Shown here: piece after piece, positions 46,234 through 53,808 of the stretch | Position numbering within the stretch: position 1 is the first letter of the stretch | How the letters are laid out: each line of letters begins with the position of its first letter | NCBI GenBank assembly: GCA_018333785.1 | Contig: JAGXSU010000148.1 | Span: 1 to 64,000, forward strand | Source of the DNA: Methylomicrobium sp. | GTDB lineage: Bacteria > Pseudomonadota > Gammaproteobacteria > Methylococcales > Methylomonadaceae | Direction of reading: 5' to 3' | DNA length: 64,000 bases | Notes under the pieces: generated by a model | The model's database searches: none | What the model was told of the DNA's origin: nothing | The model's input: the letters and a program-made list of their open reading frames with translations, nothing else | Made by a program: the position numbers and the translations under genes

Positions 46234-47574
46234 ATGAAGAAAATGTTGAACACTAGGGCGGGTAACCCCTATCTAAGTTATTTGGGGTTAATGCTAATGG
46301 GCGGGGGCTTGTCGTTTTCTTCTGCATCATCTGCGCAGTCCATAGAATTGGATCCCTCAATATTCAATAAAACACAGATAAACTTGTTTAATGCTGTTTC
46401 ATCTGCTTGTGATGGCCCGCAGGACTCTAGTTTGTGCAGCAGATACTCTGAAATAATCGAAGAGTTTTATTCTGAAAGCGACATTTCTATCAATTCAGCA
46501 GAGGGCCTCGCGGTCTTTCAAGCCATTTCTCCCGAACAAATCATTCAGCAAGGCACCCAGGCTACGCGTGTGACGGCCGGTCAGGTCGGTCTGGTAGATA
46601 CGACCATCAAAACCCGTATTTCAAATTTACATGCCGGACTGAATGGCGGCAACACGCAAATGGCAGGCTTGCAGTTTTATCAAAATGGCAGGCCTGCGGG
46701 CGGCGCGGCAGGCGATGATTTCGGCTTGGGCGGTAAGTTGGGTGTTTGGTTGAATATGAATATCCAGGTGGGCGATGTAGATCATACTTTCGACCAAGTG
46801 GGATTTAATTTCGACAATTATGGCTTTACCGGCGGCGCCGATTACAAACTGACTGATGATCTGGTGTTGGGTGCTGCGTTCAGTTATTTGAGTTCCAATT
46901 CCGAGTTCGGCAGAAATCAGGGGGATACGACGACCGATACCTATACCGGATCGATCTATGGAACCTACTATTTTTGGGATAATTTTCACCTGGATGCCAT
47001 CGCGTCTTATGGCGGCAGTGACTACGAAACAACGCGCAGAATCTCGTATTTGACAGTCAACACCCAAGCCAATGCCGCACCCGGCGGTAATCAGCAGTCC
47101 TACAGTTTAGGCATCGGTTATGATTTTGCTTTTGGTGCGTTGACCGCAACTCCTTATTTCAGAGGTAATTATCTTGGCGTTGCGGTGGATTCTTACCGTG
47201 AAACCGGCGGTCAAGGCTGGGGCATGGCGTTCAGTGATCAGACCATAGATTCATGGACAACGACATTAGGCGCTGAATCCTCCTATGCTTTTAGTTTGCC
47301 GTTTGGTGTCGTATTGGCTCAACTCAGAGCCGAATGGCATCATCAATATAAGGACGGAAGCCGTAATATCGGTGCCAGTTTTATCGATGATCCAAGCGGA
47401 CAGCGTTTCAATGTGGTGACTCAAACGGGAGATCGTAATTTCGCTACCCTCGGCACAGGACTCTCAGGCCAGTTTGCCGAAGGATTATCCGGGTTTGTTT
47501 CTTATGACGTGATGCTTGGCTATCAGGATATCAGTAGCCACAGCGTCAATTTAGGCGCGAGAATGGAATTTTAA
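46234..47574 (+). CDS. Autotransporter-type outer-membrane beta-barrel protein
   Basis: 446 residues, with the site gggggg just before the ATG. A long signal peptide ('YLGLMLMGGGLSFSSASSAQS') is followed by a short exported region with two cysteines (about 35-120). The C-terminal 260 residues form an autotransporter barrel: alternating Tyr/Phe/Gly strands such as 'LGVWLNMNIQ', 'GFTGGADYKLTDDLVLGAAFSYL' (quoted as ADYKLTDDLVLGAAFSYL) and 'YDFAFGALTATPYFRGNYLGV', ending in phenylalanine ('LGARMEF') as outer-membrane barrels do. The passenger is too short to be a classic autotransporter. Its place inside the T6SS locus is unexplained. Confidence 0.82.
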   Translation: MKKMLNTRAGNPYLSYLGLMLMGGGLSFSSASSAQSIELDPSIFNKTQINLFNAVSSACDGPQDSSLCSRYSEIIEEFYSESDISINSAEGLAVFQAISPEQIIQQGTQATRVTAGQVGLVDTTIKTRISNLHAGLNGGNTQMAGLQFYQNGRPAGGAAGDDFGLGGKLGVWLNMNIQVGDVDHTFDQVGFNFDNYGFTGGADYKLTDDLVLGAAFSYLSSNSEFGRNQGDTTTDTYTGSIYGTYYFWDNFHLDAIASYGGSDYETTRRISYLTVNTQANAAPGGNQQSYSLGIGYDFAFGALTATPYFRGNYLGVAVDSYRETGGQGWGMAFSDQTIDSWTTTLGAESSYAFSLPFGVVLAQLRAEWHHQYKDGSRNIGASFIDDPSGQRFNVVTQTGDRNFATLGTGLSGQFAEGLSGFVSYDVMLGYQDISSHSVNLGARMEF

Positions 47575-47599
47575 GCGTCATTATTTCGGATTGGATATC

Positions 47600-47632
47600 T
47601 GCGCGCGATCGGATGTGTTTCAATCGCGCGCA
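47600..47632. repeat. REP-like hairpin after the barrel protein
   Basis: Perfect 10-bp stem tgcgcgcgat / atcgcgcgca with a 13-base loop, 25 bases after the stop codon, next to 'gggcccgctcctata'. This pairing of a GC-rich stem with 'aggagcgggcc' on the minus strand resembles REP units. It may stabilise or terminate the transcript. Confidence 0.5.
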
Positions 47633-47762
47633 GGGCCCGCTCCTATAAAATACGCTTAAGTTAACGGCATTGGGTCTGGTATTGTTCGTCAAAGAGGGTA
47701 GATTAAACGAGGCACAGCTTTAAACTGATCATCACGAATCATCACGAATCACAACGAAAAAT

Positions 47763-47790
47763 GAAAGTGTTCGCTTTAGGGAACACTTTC
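47763..47790. promoter_or_regulatory. Perfect inverted repeat upstream of the DUF6931-like gene
   Basis: gaaagtgttc and gaacactttc are exact complements, separated by eight bases and ending 34 bases before the start codon at 47825. A tandem 10-mer, atcacgaatc twice, lies at 47731-47750. It could be an operator or a leader hairpin. No regulator is assigned. Confidence 0.4.
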
Positions 47791-47824
47791 CTGGTAACAG
47801 ATGGACTTCAGTCGAGAATTATAA

Positions 47825-48409
47825 ATGTCCGAAAAGAACCTGGTTAAAATCAAGCATCCAACGGCAGCTTCAGTCTGTTCAGGTCTTGAATTGGAAGGCG
47901 AGGCATTGCAATTATTAACAGACGCTACCACTCCGGCTGATTATTTATCACAGCTGATTGAAAAAGAGCTTTATCCTGATGCGGTCCGGTTTTTGGCCGG
48001 CGCGTTACCGAAACGCGAAGCGACCTGGTGGGCGTGTTTGTCGGCCCGTAAAGGCCTGAATGAAAACTCACCGGCTACCGATAGCCAGGCTGTTCAATTG
48101 GCCGAGGCTTGGGTTTATAAACCGACGGATGAAAACCGGACAAAGGCTTTAGCGGCCGCAGAAGCCACTCGGCTTAAAACGTCTGCAGGTTGGGCTGCGA
48201 TGGCGGCTTTCTGGAGCGGCGGAAATATTTCACCGGTTGAAGGAACGGTTGTGCCACCTGCCGATGAGTTAAGCGGTAAGGCGGTTGTCGGAGCAGTGAT
48301 GCTGGCGGCGGTTCAAAATGGGCCTGAACAGGTCAAAAGCAATTATCAGTGCTTTTTGAAGCAAGGCCTCGATATAGCGGCAGGCGGTGACGGGCGTTCC
48401 GTCCAATAA
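47825..48409 (+). CDS. DUF6931-like T6SS-associated protein
   Basis: 194 residues, soluble, mostly alpha-helical and Ala-rich. From memory the phrases 'YPDAVRFLAGALPKREATWWACLSAR' (seen at about residues 49-74), 'GWAAMAAFWSGGNISP' and 'SGKAVVGAVMLAAVQ' match the DUF6931 family, often encoded beside PAAR genes. Function is not established; an adaptor or chaperone for a PAAR-linked effector is a reasonable guess. It lies 45 bases upstream of the PAAR gene, likely co-transcribed, and is preceded by a perfect inverted repeat. Confidence 0.7.
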   Translation: MSEKNLVKIKHPTAASVCSGLELEGEALQLLTDATTPADYLSQLIEKELYPDAVRFLAGALPKREATWWACLSARKGLNENSPATDSQAVQLAEAWVYKPTDENRTKALAAAEATRLKTSAGWAAMAAFWSGGNISPVEGTVVPPADELSGKAVVGAVMLAAVQNGPEQVKSNYQCFLKQGLDIAAGGDGRSVQ

Positions 48410-48454
48410 TGACGCTACCAATGTTCATTAGACAGTGACTTAACCGGAGTAACG

Positions 48455-48748
48455 ATGGGACAACCCGCTGCCAGACTGACCGACATGCATGTTTGCCCTA
48501 TGACTACCGGCCCTGTTCCTCATGTCGGCGGACCTATTTCTGCTCCGGGTGCGCCGAATGTCCTCATTGGGGGGCTTCCTGCGGCCCGGGTCAGCGATAT
48601 GGCGGTTTGTGTCGGGCCGCCTGATTCCATTGTCAAAGGCTCGGCAACCGTTATGATCGGCGGGATGCCGGCCGCCAGAATGGGTGATTCGACTGCCCAC
48701 GGCGGCACGATCGTGATAGGTTGTCCGACCGTGTTGATAGGCGGATGA
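48455..48748 (+). CDS. PAAR-domain spike tip protein
   Basis: 97 residues that cap the VgrG spike. The sequence is a run of PAAR repeats: 'QPAARLTDMHVCPMTTGPVPHVGGPI', then 'GLPAARVSDMAVCVGPPD', then 'GMPAARMGDSTAHGG' and a closing 'IGCPTVLIGG'. The His and Cys residues that bind the tip metal ion are present. There is no extended effector domain, so this is a bare tip protein that may load effectors non-covalently. It ends the T6SS region; the next gene is 565 bases downstream. Confidence 0.93.
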   Translation: MGQPAARLTDMHVCPMTTGPVPHVGGPISAPGAPNVLIGGLPAARVSDMAVCVGPPDSIVKGSATVMIGGMPAARMGDSTAHGGTIVIGCPTVLIGG

Positions 48749-49096
48749 ATCCGGCCCCTATACTTTTCATTTCGTTTTTAGCCGGGATTCGGTTTAGAAT
48801 GGCGCTGCGAAGTCGCCGGTCTTTCTGGAAAATTCAATAATTACTGGTGCATTTTCTGTGCTGGTCCTCACCATTTACTGTTACCAATACTGATTTCAAT
48901 GCTTCTATTGTTCAGTACGAGTGGATCCATTACAACGGGTGCGTATTCAGCGCAGGTGCTCAAATAACTGATAGTGGCAGAAATGCGGCCTGGTTACAGG
49001 GCAACTTAAGGCCTCTCTCCGAAAGCAACTGTTTAATGGATTAAGCCCTAACCCCTCATGAAGGCTTGGCATCATACCGGCAAATGAAAGATCGTT

Positions 49097-49170
49097 GTAG
49101 GGCGGATAAGGCGACAGCCGCATCCGCCAATGCTGTTAAAGGTGGATGCGCTGTCGCTTATCCACCCTAC
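49097..49170. repeat. Palindromic intergenic repeat
   Basis: A 74-bp imperfect palindrome: gtagggcggataaggcgaca at one end, ggatgcgctgtcgcttatcc and accctac at the other, with a 12-base loop. Such GTAGGGCGGAT-type repeats are frequent in gammaproteobacterial intergenic DNA. The rest of the 48749-49313 gap contains only a short unsupported frame (48847-49044). Confidence 0.7.
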
Positions 49171-49313
49171 CCATCGGTTTTCACGGTAACGTATTAGTGC
49201 TAAAACTCTTTTTTGTGGATCAACTGGTTAAATAGTGAGCAGTCAAAATTCAACTCAGGCGAATTCAACCCATCAATGCAATTTAAAGTTCAGAACAAAA
49301 AAGGCCAAAAATT

Positions 49314-51884
49314 GTGACTAATCCAACGCGTAAAAACCCGGCTAAAGATAGCAGTTCGCCACCGATTGTCGGTATAGGTGCTTCCGCTGGCGGACTTGAG
49401 GCGCTGGAAACGTTTTTCAGTCATGTTCCGTTAGAAAGCGGTCTTTGTTTTGTGGTCATTCAGCATCAGGACCCGACTTATAAAGGCATGTTACCCGAAT
49501 TACTGCAGCGATCCACGTCTATGAAGGTCGTCCCTGCAAGCAACCGCATCAAGGTCAAGCCGAATTGTATTTATGTCATACCGCCCAATAAGGATTTGTC
49601 GATACTGCACGGTACGCTTTATTTAATGGATCCTGTCGATCCTCGCGGCTTGCGGCTGCCTATCGATTTTTTTCTGCGGGCGTTGGCGGAAGATCAGCGC
49701 GAACGAGCCGTCGGTGTCATTCTTTCCGGTATGGGCAGCGACGGCACACTGGGGCTACGCGCTATCAAGGAAAACGCCGGGCTGGTTCTGGTGCAGGAAC
49801 CGTCGTCAGCCAAGTTTGACGGTATGCCGCGTAGCGCCATCAATGCCGGATTGGCCGATATCATTGCCCCGGTGGAGGACCTGCCTCAGCGGATTACGGC
49901 TTACTTTAAACATTCGTCACGGGGATTTCAGCAAGAACCGGAACCGATTCTGGCGATTAAATCTCAAAGTGCGCTTGAGCAGATTGTCATTTTACTGCGC
50001 GAACACACCGGTAACGATTTTCTGCTTTATAAGAAAAATACTATCTATCGGCGAATCGAACGGCGTATGGGTTTGCACCAGATAAACGCCATTGCCGGGT
50101 ATGTGCGATTCCTGCGTGAAAATCCGCAAGAGCTGGATTTGCTCTTCAAGGAACTTCTTATCGGCGTCACCAGTTTTTTTCGCGACCCGCAGGTGTGGGA
50201 GCAATTAAAAAACGAGGCGATTCCAGCAATTTTTGCGGCCTACCCGAACGGAAAAGAGCTGCGTGCCTGGGTGCCGGCTTGTTCAACCGGTGAGGAAGCC
50301 TACTCTTTGGCAATGGTCTTTAAAGAAGCTTTAAAAAAAACAAAACCTCACGTCGAATTTTCGCTGCAAATATTTGCCACCGACCTGGATGAGGATGCGA
50401 TTGAAAAGGCGCGGCAAGGCTTTTACCCCGGCAATATCAGCGCCGATGTTTCTCAGGAACGGCTGGATCGGTTTTTTACGATTGAAGACAATGGCTACCG
50501 GATCAATAAAGAAATCCGGGAAAAAGTCATCTTTGCGCCGCAGAACATTATCATGGATCCGCCTTTTACCAAGCTGGATATCCTCAGTTGCCGTAATCTG
50601 CTGATTTATTTGGGGCCGGAATTACAGAAAAAGCTGATTCCGCTATTTCACTATTCGCTGAATGAGAAAGGCGTTCTGATGCTCGGCAATGCCGAAACCA
50701 TCGGCGGATTTACCCAATTATTCAAGCCGGTGGAAAATAATTCGCGGCTGTACTGGCGTACTGATAACCAGCTAAAAATGCTGCAAGTCGATTTTCCTAT
50801 CAAGTATTTCCCTGTTGCCTCGTTGGCAAGGGATGAGTCAGGCAACGGTCGCCTGATTAACAGCAATCCCCACTTTAATTTGCAAGCCCTGGCGGATCAA
50901 TTGATTCTCCAGAATTTTGCGCCTGCAGCCGTCATGATCAATGCCGAAGGGGACATTCTTTACATCAACGGCCGTACCGGCCTGTATCTGGAACCGGCAG
51001 CCGGAAAAGCCAATTGGAACATTTATGCGATGGCGCGCGAGGAGATTCGCTATGATTTGGCGATCGCATTGAAAAAAGCCATGCAGCAAGCCGAGCCCGT
51101 GCGTGTCCTAAATTTAACGTTAACCACCAACGGCACCCCTCATTTGATTAATCTGATCGTACAGACTATTCAAAAACCCGAAGCGTTGCGCACTATGTTG
51201 ATCGTGGTGTTTCAGGAGGTTCCAGCAACCGTAATGGGCAAGCAGAAAATCAAAACCTCCAGCGCCATGCAAAAAATGCTGCAAGAAGAGTTACAACAGG
51301 CCAAGGATGAATTGCAAGTGACACGGGAAGAAATGCAAACTTCTCAGGAAGAGCTTAAATCCGCCAATGAGGAACTGCAATCGTCCAACGAAGAGTTGCA
51401 ATCCACCAATGAGGAATTGACCACGTCCAAGGAAGAAATGCAGTCCTTGAATGAAGAGCTGCAAACGGTCAATGCCGAGTTGCAATCCAAAGTCGACGAT
51501 CTGACCTGGGTTAACAATGACATGAAAAATTTGCTGGATAGCATGGAAATTGCCACGGTGTTTTTGGACAACTCACTCAATATACGGCGCTTCACCAGCC
51601 ATGCTACCCACCTTTTTAAACTGATTCCGGGGGATATGGGGCGTCCGCTCTCCGATATCGTGACGGATCTTGATTATCCGCAATTATTAACCGATGCCCG
51701 GGAGGTGCTGAGAACCCTGGTCTATTCCGACAAGCAAATCGTTACCCACGATGGCCGATGGTATAAAGTGCGGATCATGCCTTACCGGACGCAGGAAAAT
51801 GTAATCGACGGCGTGGTCATAACCTTGATTGATATTTGTGAAACCAAGCGATTGGAAGCTGAATTTAAAGCGGCGAACCCATGA
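49314..51884 (+). CDS. CheB-CheR fusion with coiled coil and PAS domain
   Basis: 856 residues. Residues about 17-200 are a CheB methylesterase ('GIGASAGGLEALETFFSHVP', 'VVIQHQDP', 'LSGMGSDGTLGLRAI') without a receiver domain. Residues about 220-485 are a CheR methyltransferase ('TSFFRDPQVWEQL', 'WVPACSTGEEAYSLAM', 'FATDLDEDAIEKAR', 'DILSCRNLLIYL'). A PAS-like region, a long coiled coil built of repeated Glu-Glu-Leu-Gln-Ser units (about 655-735) and a final PAS domain (about 745-850) follow. Such proteins feed methylation chemistry into non-chemotaxis signalling. No chemoreceptor is nearby. The start is GTG. It overlaps the next histidine kinase gene by four bases, so the two probably act together. 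Confidence 0.92.
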   Translation: MTNPTRKNPAKDSSSPPIVGIGASAGGLEALETFFSHVPLESGLCFVVIQHQDPTYKGMLPELLQRSTSMKVVPASNRIKVKPNCIYVIPPNKDLSILHGTLYLMDPVDPRGLRLPIDFFLRALAEDQRERAVGVILSGMGSDGTLGLRAIKENAGLVLVQEPSSAKFDGMPRSAINAGLADIIAPVEDLPQRITAYFKHSSRGFQQEPEPILAIKSQSALEQIVILLREHTGNDFLLYKKNTIYRRIERRMGLHQINAIAGYVRFLRENPQELDLLFKELLIGVTSFFRDPQVWEQLKNEAIPAIFAAYPNGKELRAWVPACSTGEEAYSLAMVFKEALKKTKPHVEFSLQIFATDLDEDAIEKARQGFYPGNISADVSQERLDRFFTIEDNGYRINKEIREKVIFAPQNIIMDPPFTKLDILSCRNLLIYLGPELQKKLIPLFHYSLNEKGVLMLGNAETIGGFTQLFKPVENNSRLYWRTDNQLKMLQVDFPIKYFPVASLARDESGNGRLINSNPHFNLQALADQLILQNFAPAAVMINAEGDILYINGRTGLYLEPAAGKANWNIYAMAREEIRYDLAIALKKAMQQAEPVRVLNLTLTTNGTPHLINLIVQTIQKPEALRTMLIVVFQEVPATVMGKQKIKTSSAMQKMLQEELQQAKDELQVTREEMQTSQEELKSANEELQSSNEELQSTNEELTTSKEEMQSLNEELQTVNAELQSKVDDLTWVNNDMKNLLDSMEIATVFLDNSLNIRRFTSHATHLFKLIPGDMGRPLSDIVTDLDYPQLLTDAREVLRTLVYSDKQIVTHDGRWYKVRIMPYRTQENVIDGVVITLIDICETKRLEAEFKAANP

Positions 51885-53164
51885 AAAAAAAGCCGGGATT
51901 CGCTTTAAAAAATTCAAATTTACGCAAACAGGCTGAAAAGCTGCTTGCAGAAAAGCCAGTAAAAGTAACCGCCAAGCCAAAAGACATCAATAAATTGTTC
52001 CATGAGTTGCAGGTTTATCGGATCGAGCTGGAAATGCAGAATGCAGAACTGCTGGCGGCACAAACGCAAGCTTCGGAAGCACTGGAACGCTTCACGCAGC
52101 TCTACGATTATGCGCCTGCCGGTTATCTAACGCTGGATCAGAGCGGTGTCGTCAAGGAAATCAATCTGACCGGCGCAGCCATGCTGGGTAAGCCACGCCA
52201 GTTCCTCATCGGCTATTCCCTGGTTACATTTTTGCCTTGCCGCAAGCTGTTCAGAGACTATTTGAATGAAGTCTGTCGGACCAGTTTTAATGTCTCTATC
52301 GAGCTGGAAATCATGCATGCGGATGGCAAATTGCTGGATGTCCAACTGGAAAGCCGAAGAATCAGGAACGGTAATGAGGACGACTGTTTTATTCACACCA
52401 TCATGACGGATATTTCCAGACGTAAAGCCCTGGAAAGAACCTTACAGCAACAGCGAGCCAATATGGAATATCTGTTGCAGCAACAGGTGGCGGCTCAGAC
52501 CGCTTCGGCTATAGCGCATGATCTCAATCAGCCACTCAATGCCATTTCGGTCTACAGTGAAGTTGCGGTCCGCTATTTGAATAGCGGATCGGAAAATGCC
52601 GATCAATTAAAACGCGCACTTATCGGTTGTATCGATCAGGCGCATCGGGCCGGGCAAAGCCTGCATGAATTACTCGATTTTTTGCATAAAGGCGAGCTCA
52701 TTTTCGAGCCGGTTGATTTGAACCGTTTGGTTGAAGAGGCGGTAATGGTGGCCAGAAATGACGGTTTTGGCGGGTTTCAGCCGGAGCTGGAGTTGGATTA
52801 CTCGCTACCCCTGGTGCTGTGCAGCCAGATTCAAGTAAAAAAAGTGCTGGTCAATTTATTGCGCAACAGCGTCGAGGCGGTGCGTGAATCAGGTCAAGCC
52901 AATGCTTCTATCATTGTCAGGGTAAGAACCTGGGCCGGCTCGAACATGGCCCAGGTGACGATTCAGGACAATGGAACAGGGATGGATGCTGAAACGATCA
53001 AACATATTTTCGATCCCTTTTTTACCACCAAGCCAACCGGCATGGGCTTGGGGCTTGCTATCAGCCGTTCACTGATTGAAGCAAACGGCGGACAGCTTTG
53101 GGTGGAATCCGATGCCGGTCAGGGTGCCACATTCCATTTCTCATTGCCATTTGCTTACCTGTAG
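51881..53164 (+). CDS. PAS-domain sensor histidine kinase (HK1)
   Basis: 427 residues, no membrane segment, so cytoplasmic. A basic N terminus and a helix ('LFHELQVYRIELEMQNAEL') lead to a PAS domain (about 70-180). The HisKA motif is 'ASAIAHDLNQPLNAIS' with His213, and the ATPase domain has 'VLVNLLRNSVEAVRE', 'VTIQDNGTGMD' and 'PTGMGLGLAISRSLI'. It is translationally coupled to the CheB-CheR gene. Its kinase core is clearly paralogous to HK2 at 53805-55670, and the response regulator gene lies between them, so both could feed the same regulator. Confidence 0.92.
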   Translation: MKKKPGFALKNSNLRKQAEKLLAEKPVKVTAKPKDINKLFHELQVYRIELEMQNAELLAAQTQASEALERFTQLYDYAPAGYLTLDQSGVVKEINLTGAAMLGKPRQFLIGYSLVTFLPCRKLFRDYLNEVCRTSFNVSIELEIMHADGKLLDVQLESRRIRNGNEDDCFIHTIMTDISRRKALERTLQQQRANMEYLLQQQVAAQTASAIAHDLNQPLNAISVYSEVAVRYLNSGSENADQLKRALIGCIDQAHRAGQSLHELLDFLHKGELIFEPVDLNRLVEEAVMVARNDGFGGFQPELELDYSLPLVLCSQIQVKKVLVNLLRNSVEAVRESGQANASIIVRVRTWAGSNMAQVTIQDNGTGMDAETIKHIFDPFFTTKPTGMGLGLAISRSLIEANGGQLWVESDAGQGATFHFSLPFAYL

Positions 53165-53196
53165 GCTAGGTAAGAATTTGATCTATTGCTTTCTTT

Positions 53197-53808
53197 TTAT
53201 GCCGTCGTGTCCGCAACGATGCGCGCCAGCTCAAGCAAATTATCCACGCCTGTTTTTTGCAAGACTCTGGCTTTGTGAATCTCTACGGTCCGGTGGCTGA
53301 TACCTAACTCAACCGCGATTTGTTTATTCGCTTGACCATCCAGCGCCAGCTTCATAACCTCCGATTCCCGTTCGGTCAATGTCGCCAGTAAGTTCTGAGC
53401 CTTTTGCCGAGTCGTCTGCCTGATGTGCCTGTTTCGACATTCTTCAAAAGCCGTTTCAATACAAGCCATGAGTTTATCCCGTTTGACAGGCTTGGTGATA
53501 AAGTCAGAAGCGCCACATTTCATTGCTTTGACGCTCATGGGAATATTGCCGTGCCCGGTGAGAAAAATGACCGGTAGCGGAACATTCAGATCAATCAGCA
53601 TTTGTTGCAGCTGCAGGCCATCTATTTCAGGCATTTTAATATCGAGAATGACGCAACCCCAAACGCCGGGACGGTAGGCATCCAAAAAGTCATGCGCGCT
53701 TTTAAAAGCCTGAACTTTCAATTCCGCCTGTTCAATCATGAGCGTCAATGAGTCCAGCACAGCAGTGTCATCATCAACGATGAAAACAGTCAAATCCTGT
53801 TCGTTCAT
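53197..53808 (-). CDS. FixJ-family two-component response regulator
   Basis: 203 residues. The receiver domain (about 5-120) has the acidic triad DDD at 12-14, phosphoacceptor Asp56 in 'VILDIKMPEIDG', and 'FLTGHGNIPMSVKAMKCGA' with Lys in 'FITKPVKRDKL'. The C-terminal LuxR-type helix-turn-helix (about 140-200) reads 'LTERESEVMKLALDGQANKQIAVELGIS' over its first helices. It overlaps HK2 by four bases (ATGA) and is its cognate regulator. It is convergent with HK1, 32 bases away. FixJ-type proteins typically bind short palindromes; one candidate lies at 55723-55763. Confidence 0.93.
   Translation of the reverse strand: MNEQDLTVFIVDDDTAVLDSLTLMIEQAELKVQAFKSAHDFLDAYRPGVWGCVILDIKMPEIDGLQLQQMLIDLNVPLPVIFLTGHGNIPMSVKAMKCGASDFITKPVKRDKLMACIETAFEECRNRHIRQTTRQKAQNLLATLTERESEVMKLALDGQANKQIAVELGISHRTVEIHKARVLQKTGVDNLLELARIVADTTA

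Noticed and set aside
47600-47790. CRISPR-like repeats
   Set aside because: Only a hairpin, one tandem 10-mer and one inverted repeat are present; no regular spacer pattern and no cas genes.
48847-49044. 65-codon forward frame between PAAR and the CheB-CheR gene
   Set aside because: No ribosome site, no family, atypical composition in a repeat-bearing gap.
51291-51500. Apparent tandem DNA repeat inside the CheB-CheR gene
   Set aside because: It encodes the Glu/Leu/Gln coiled coil normal for these fusions, so it is coding repetition rather than a separate element.
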